From Schistosoma mansoni (lineage: Eukaryota > Platyhelminthes > Trematoda > Strigeidida > Schistosomatidae), in contig NC_031495.1 of the NCBI RefSeq assembly GCF_000237925.1, positions 35,100,062 through 35,164,061 of the forward strand: a stretch of 64,000 bases of DNA, given 5' to 3'. The position numbers and the translations under genes were made by a program. Positions 62,840 through 64,000 of the stretch are shown here, in pieces. The notes beneath the pieces were generated by a model, which made no database searches, had not been told where the DNA came from, and saw nothing but the letters and a program-made list of their open reading frames with translations. Position 1 is the first letter of the stretch. The number at the start of each line of letters is the position of its first letter.

Positions 62840-63390
62840 TGGTATCTAATAATCATTCCTTCCTTTAAAAACTGCAGCGTAACACGCAGTCATTAAAGCA
62901 CAAGGAAGAATAAGGAATTCCTTTTGATAAATTGAAGACGACTTGTGGATACGATCCAAATGTATTACAGAAGCGGTGGGAATGTGATATAGATAGATGA
63001 TAGATGGTAACAACGTAGAACTTCATACGTACGTACATCAGTTCAAGTTGCCATACCACATTAGCACAGAGATCCAGTTGTCGATTCAAATCCCACAGTG
63101 GTAGAGGTAGTAAAAGTATAGGCAGTAATCGGAAAGATTAGGGTTTGGAGTATAATCCAGTGACATAAATTTAGAGAGAGAGAAAAATGGACATGGAAAA
63201 TTCAGATTAGAATTTGGGAGAACACAAAGAGTGGATGCACCTTCGCCATCGCAAACGATTTTGAGCCACGTCATTCAAGGTCTTTAACCATCGGTTGCTA
63301 TCGTCTCGCGGATCCCAACTAGGTAGTCTACGCCTACCAACATGGCTCAGTCCACTTGTCAGTGACTTCATGGATTTGTTCCATGTTTTT
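62840..63390 (-). mobile_element. RTE-like LINE 3' end
   Basis: From 63385 leftwards the minus strand reads MKSLTSGLSHVGRRRLPSWDP, then NRWLKTLNDVAQNRLRW, the C-terminal end of the RTE ORF, followed by a probable 3' UTR with a weakly defined end. It is a third, more diverged relative of copies A and B, in the opposite orientation. Confidence 0.75.
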
Positions 63391-64000
63391 GATTATATTG
63401 TATCCTCGATTCGCCTAGAGCATTCCTCGTCTATTTTCACAAATGTACTCTTGTTAATTGTTCACTTTTAACTCTTAACAATTTTTATTTGTGCTCACCT
63501 TATATATGTCTATCACCTATACTCAATTGGTAGTCTATAATCCATACGTTATTCACTTTATATAAAGACTAAGTCACTCGTTACTCGTGGAGCAGCTTTT
63601 TTAAAGTTACTCGTGTCTGAACCCAATCAGTTTCTATATTCACTTGTTCATTTTGCCTGCTCACACGAAATTCTAAAATATGAATATCCTAAATACGATT
63701 CGTATCAGACTTTTTATTTTTATGTCGTTTTAATGCGAATAATCAGCAGGTTTACGAAGTCAAATAGGCTATACATTTCACTAGCACCTTCGTTCAGTCA
63801 TACCAGAGTCAGACACGGGGACAAAAATAGTATGACTTGCTTACTTATATATTTTAGTTCACATAATACGGTAATGTAGGTAAATAATGGTTGCTATTAT
63901 TACTATTAAAAGCATTCTATCGATGGTGTTTATTTAAAACTCTAATTAAGTCAACGATTATCAAAACTATACAGATAAAACTAGTGACTTAGTAGCTTTC
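63391..64000. other. No gene recognised at right edge
   Basis: AT-rich sequence without an exon that I can link to KNTC1. The missing 5' exons, including the beta-propeller, probably lie further right. Confidence 0.4.

Overview
AT-rich, intron-rich and crowded with retroelements, this window reads as a trematode genome, most likely Schistosoma. The diagnostic parts are SR2-like RTE LINEs, CR1-like LINEs, a Penelope-like fragment, and tRNA-derived SINEs of the Sm-alpha type that carry hammerhead-ribozyme sequence. Family names come from memory; no database search was possible.

Layout. Positions 1-20,000 are gene-poor: CR1-like LINE pieces (1-1623, 1990-2715, 3937-4400, 16187-16930), an RTE piece (8849-9570), a pair of ~1.65 kb diverged repeats facing each other (10470-12115 and 13885-15560), and two 267-bp inverted copies of an unnamed unit (5465-5731 and 18192-18458). 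At 20126-21701 (+) lies a complete five-exon SR splicing-factor gene (SRSF4/5/6 or B52 type). Its second intron holds a GC-rich candidate poison exon whose 5' splice site sits in a hairpin.

From 24116 to at least 62362 (-) runs one large gene, the homologue of KNTC1/Rod of the Rod-Zwilch-ZW10 kinetochore complex. I assembled 23 coding exons (about 2,120 codons) from splice sites, intron phase and remembered similarity to human KNTC1. The stop codon is in the window. The 5' exons, including the beta-propeller, are not found and probably lie beyond the right edge. The two genes converge, with 3' ends about 2.4 kb apart.

The KNTC1 introns hold most of the mobile DNA: two closely related RTE LINE copies, each carrying a solo-LTR insertion; a compact non-coding LTR element of TRIM type at 37983-38967; Sm-alpha SINEs; a Penelope-like fragment; a pair of 3'-tailed retroposons; and a 274-bp ATCT microsatellite. 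No bacterial-type features, CRISPR arrays, rRNA genes or free-standing tRNA genes were seen.
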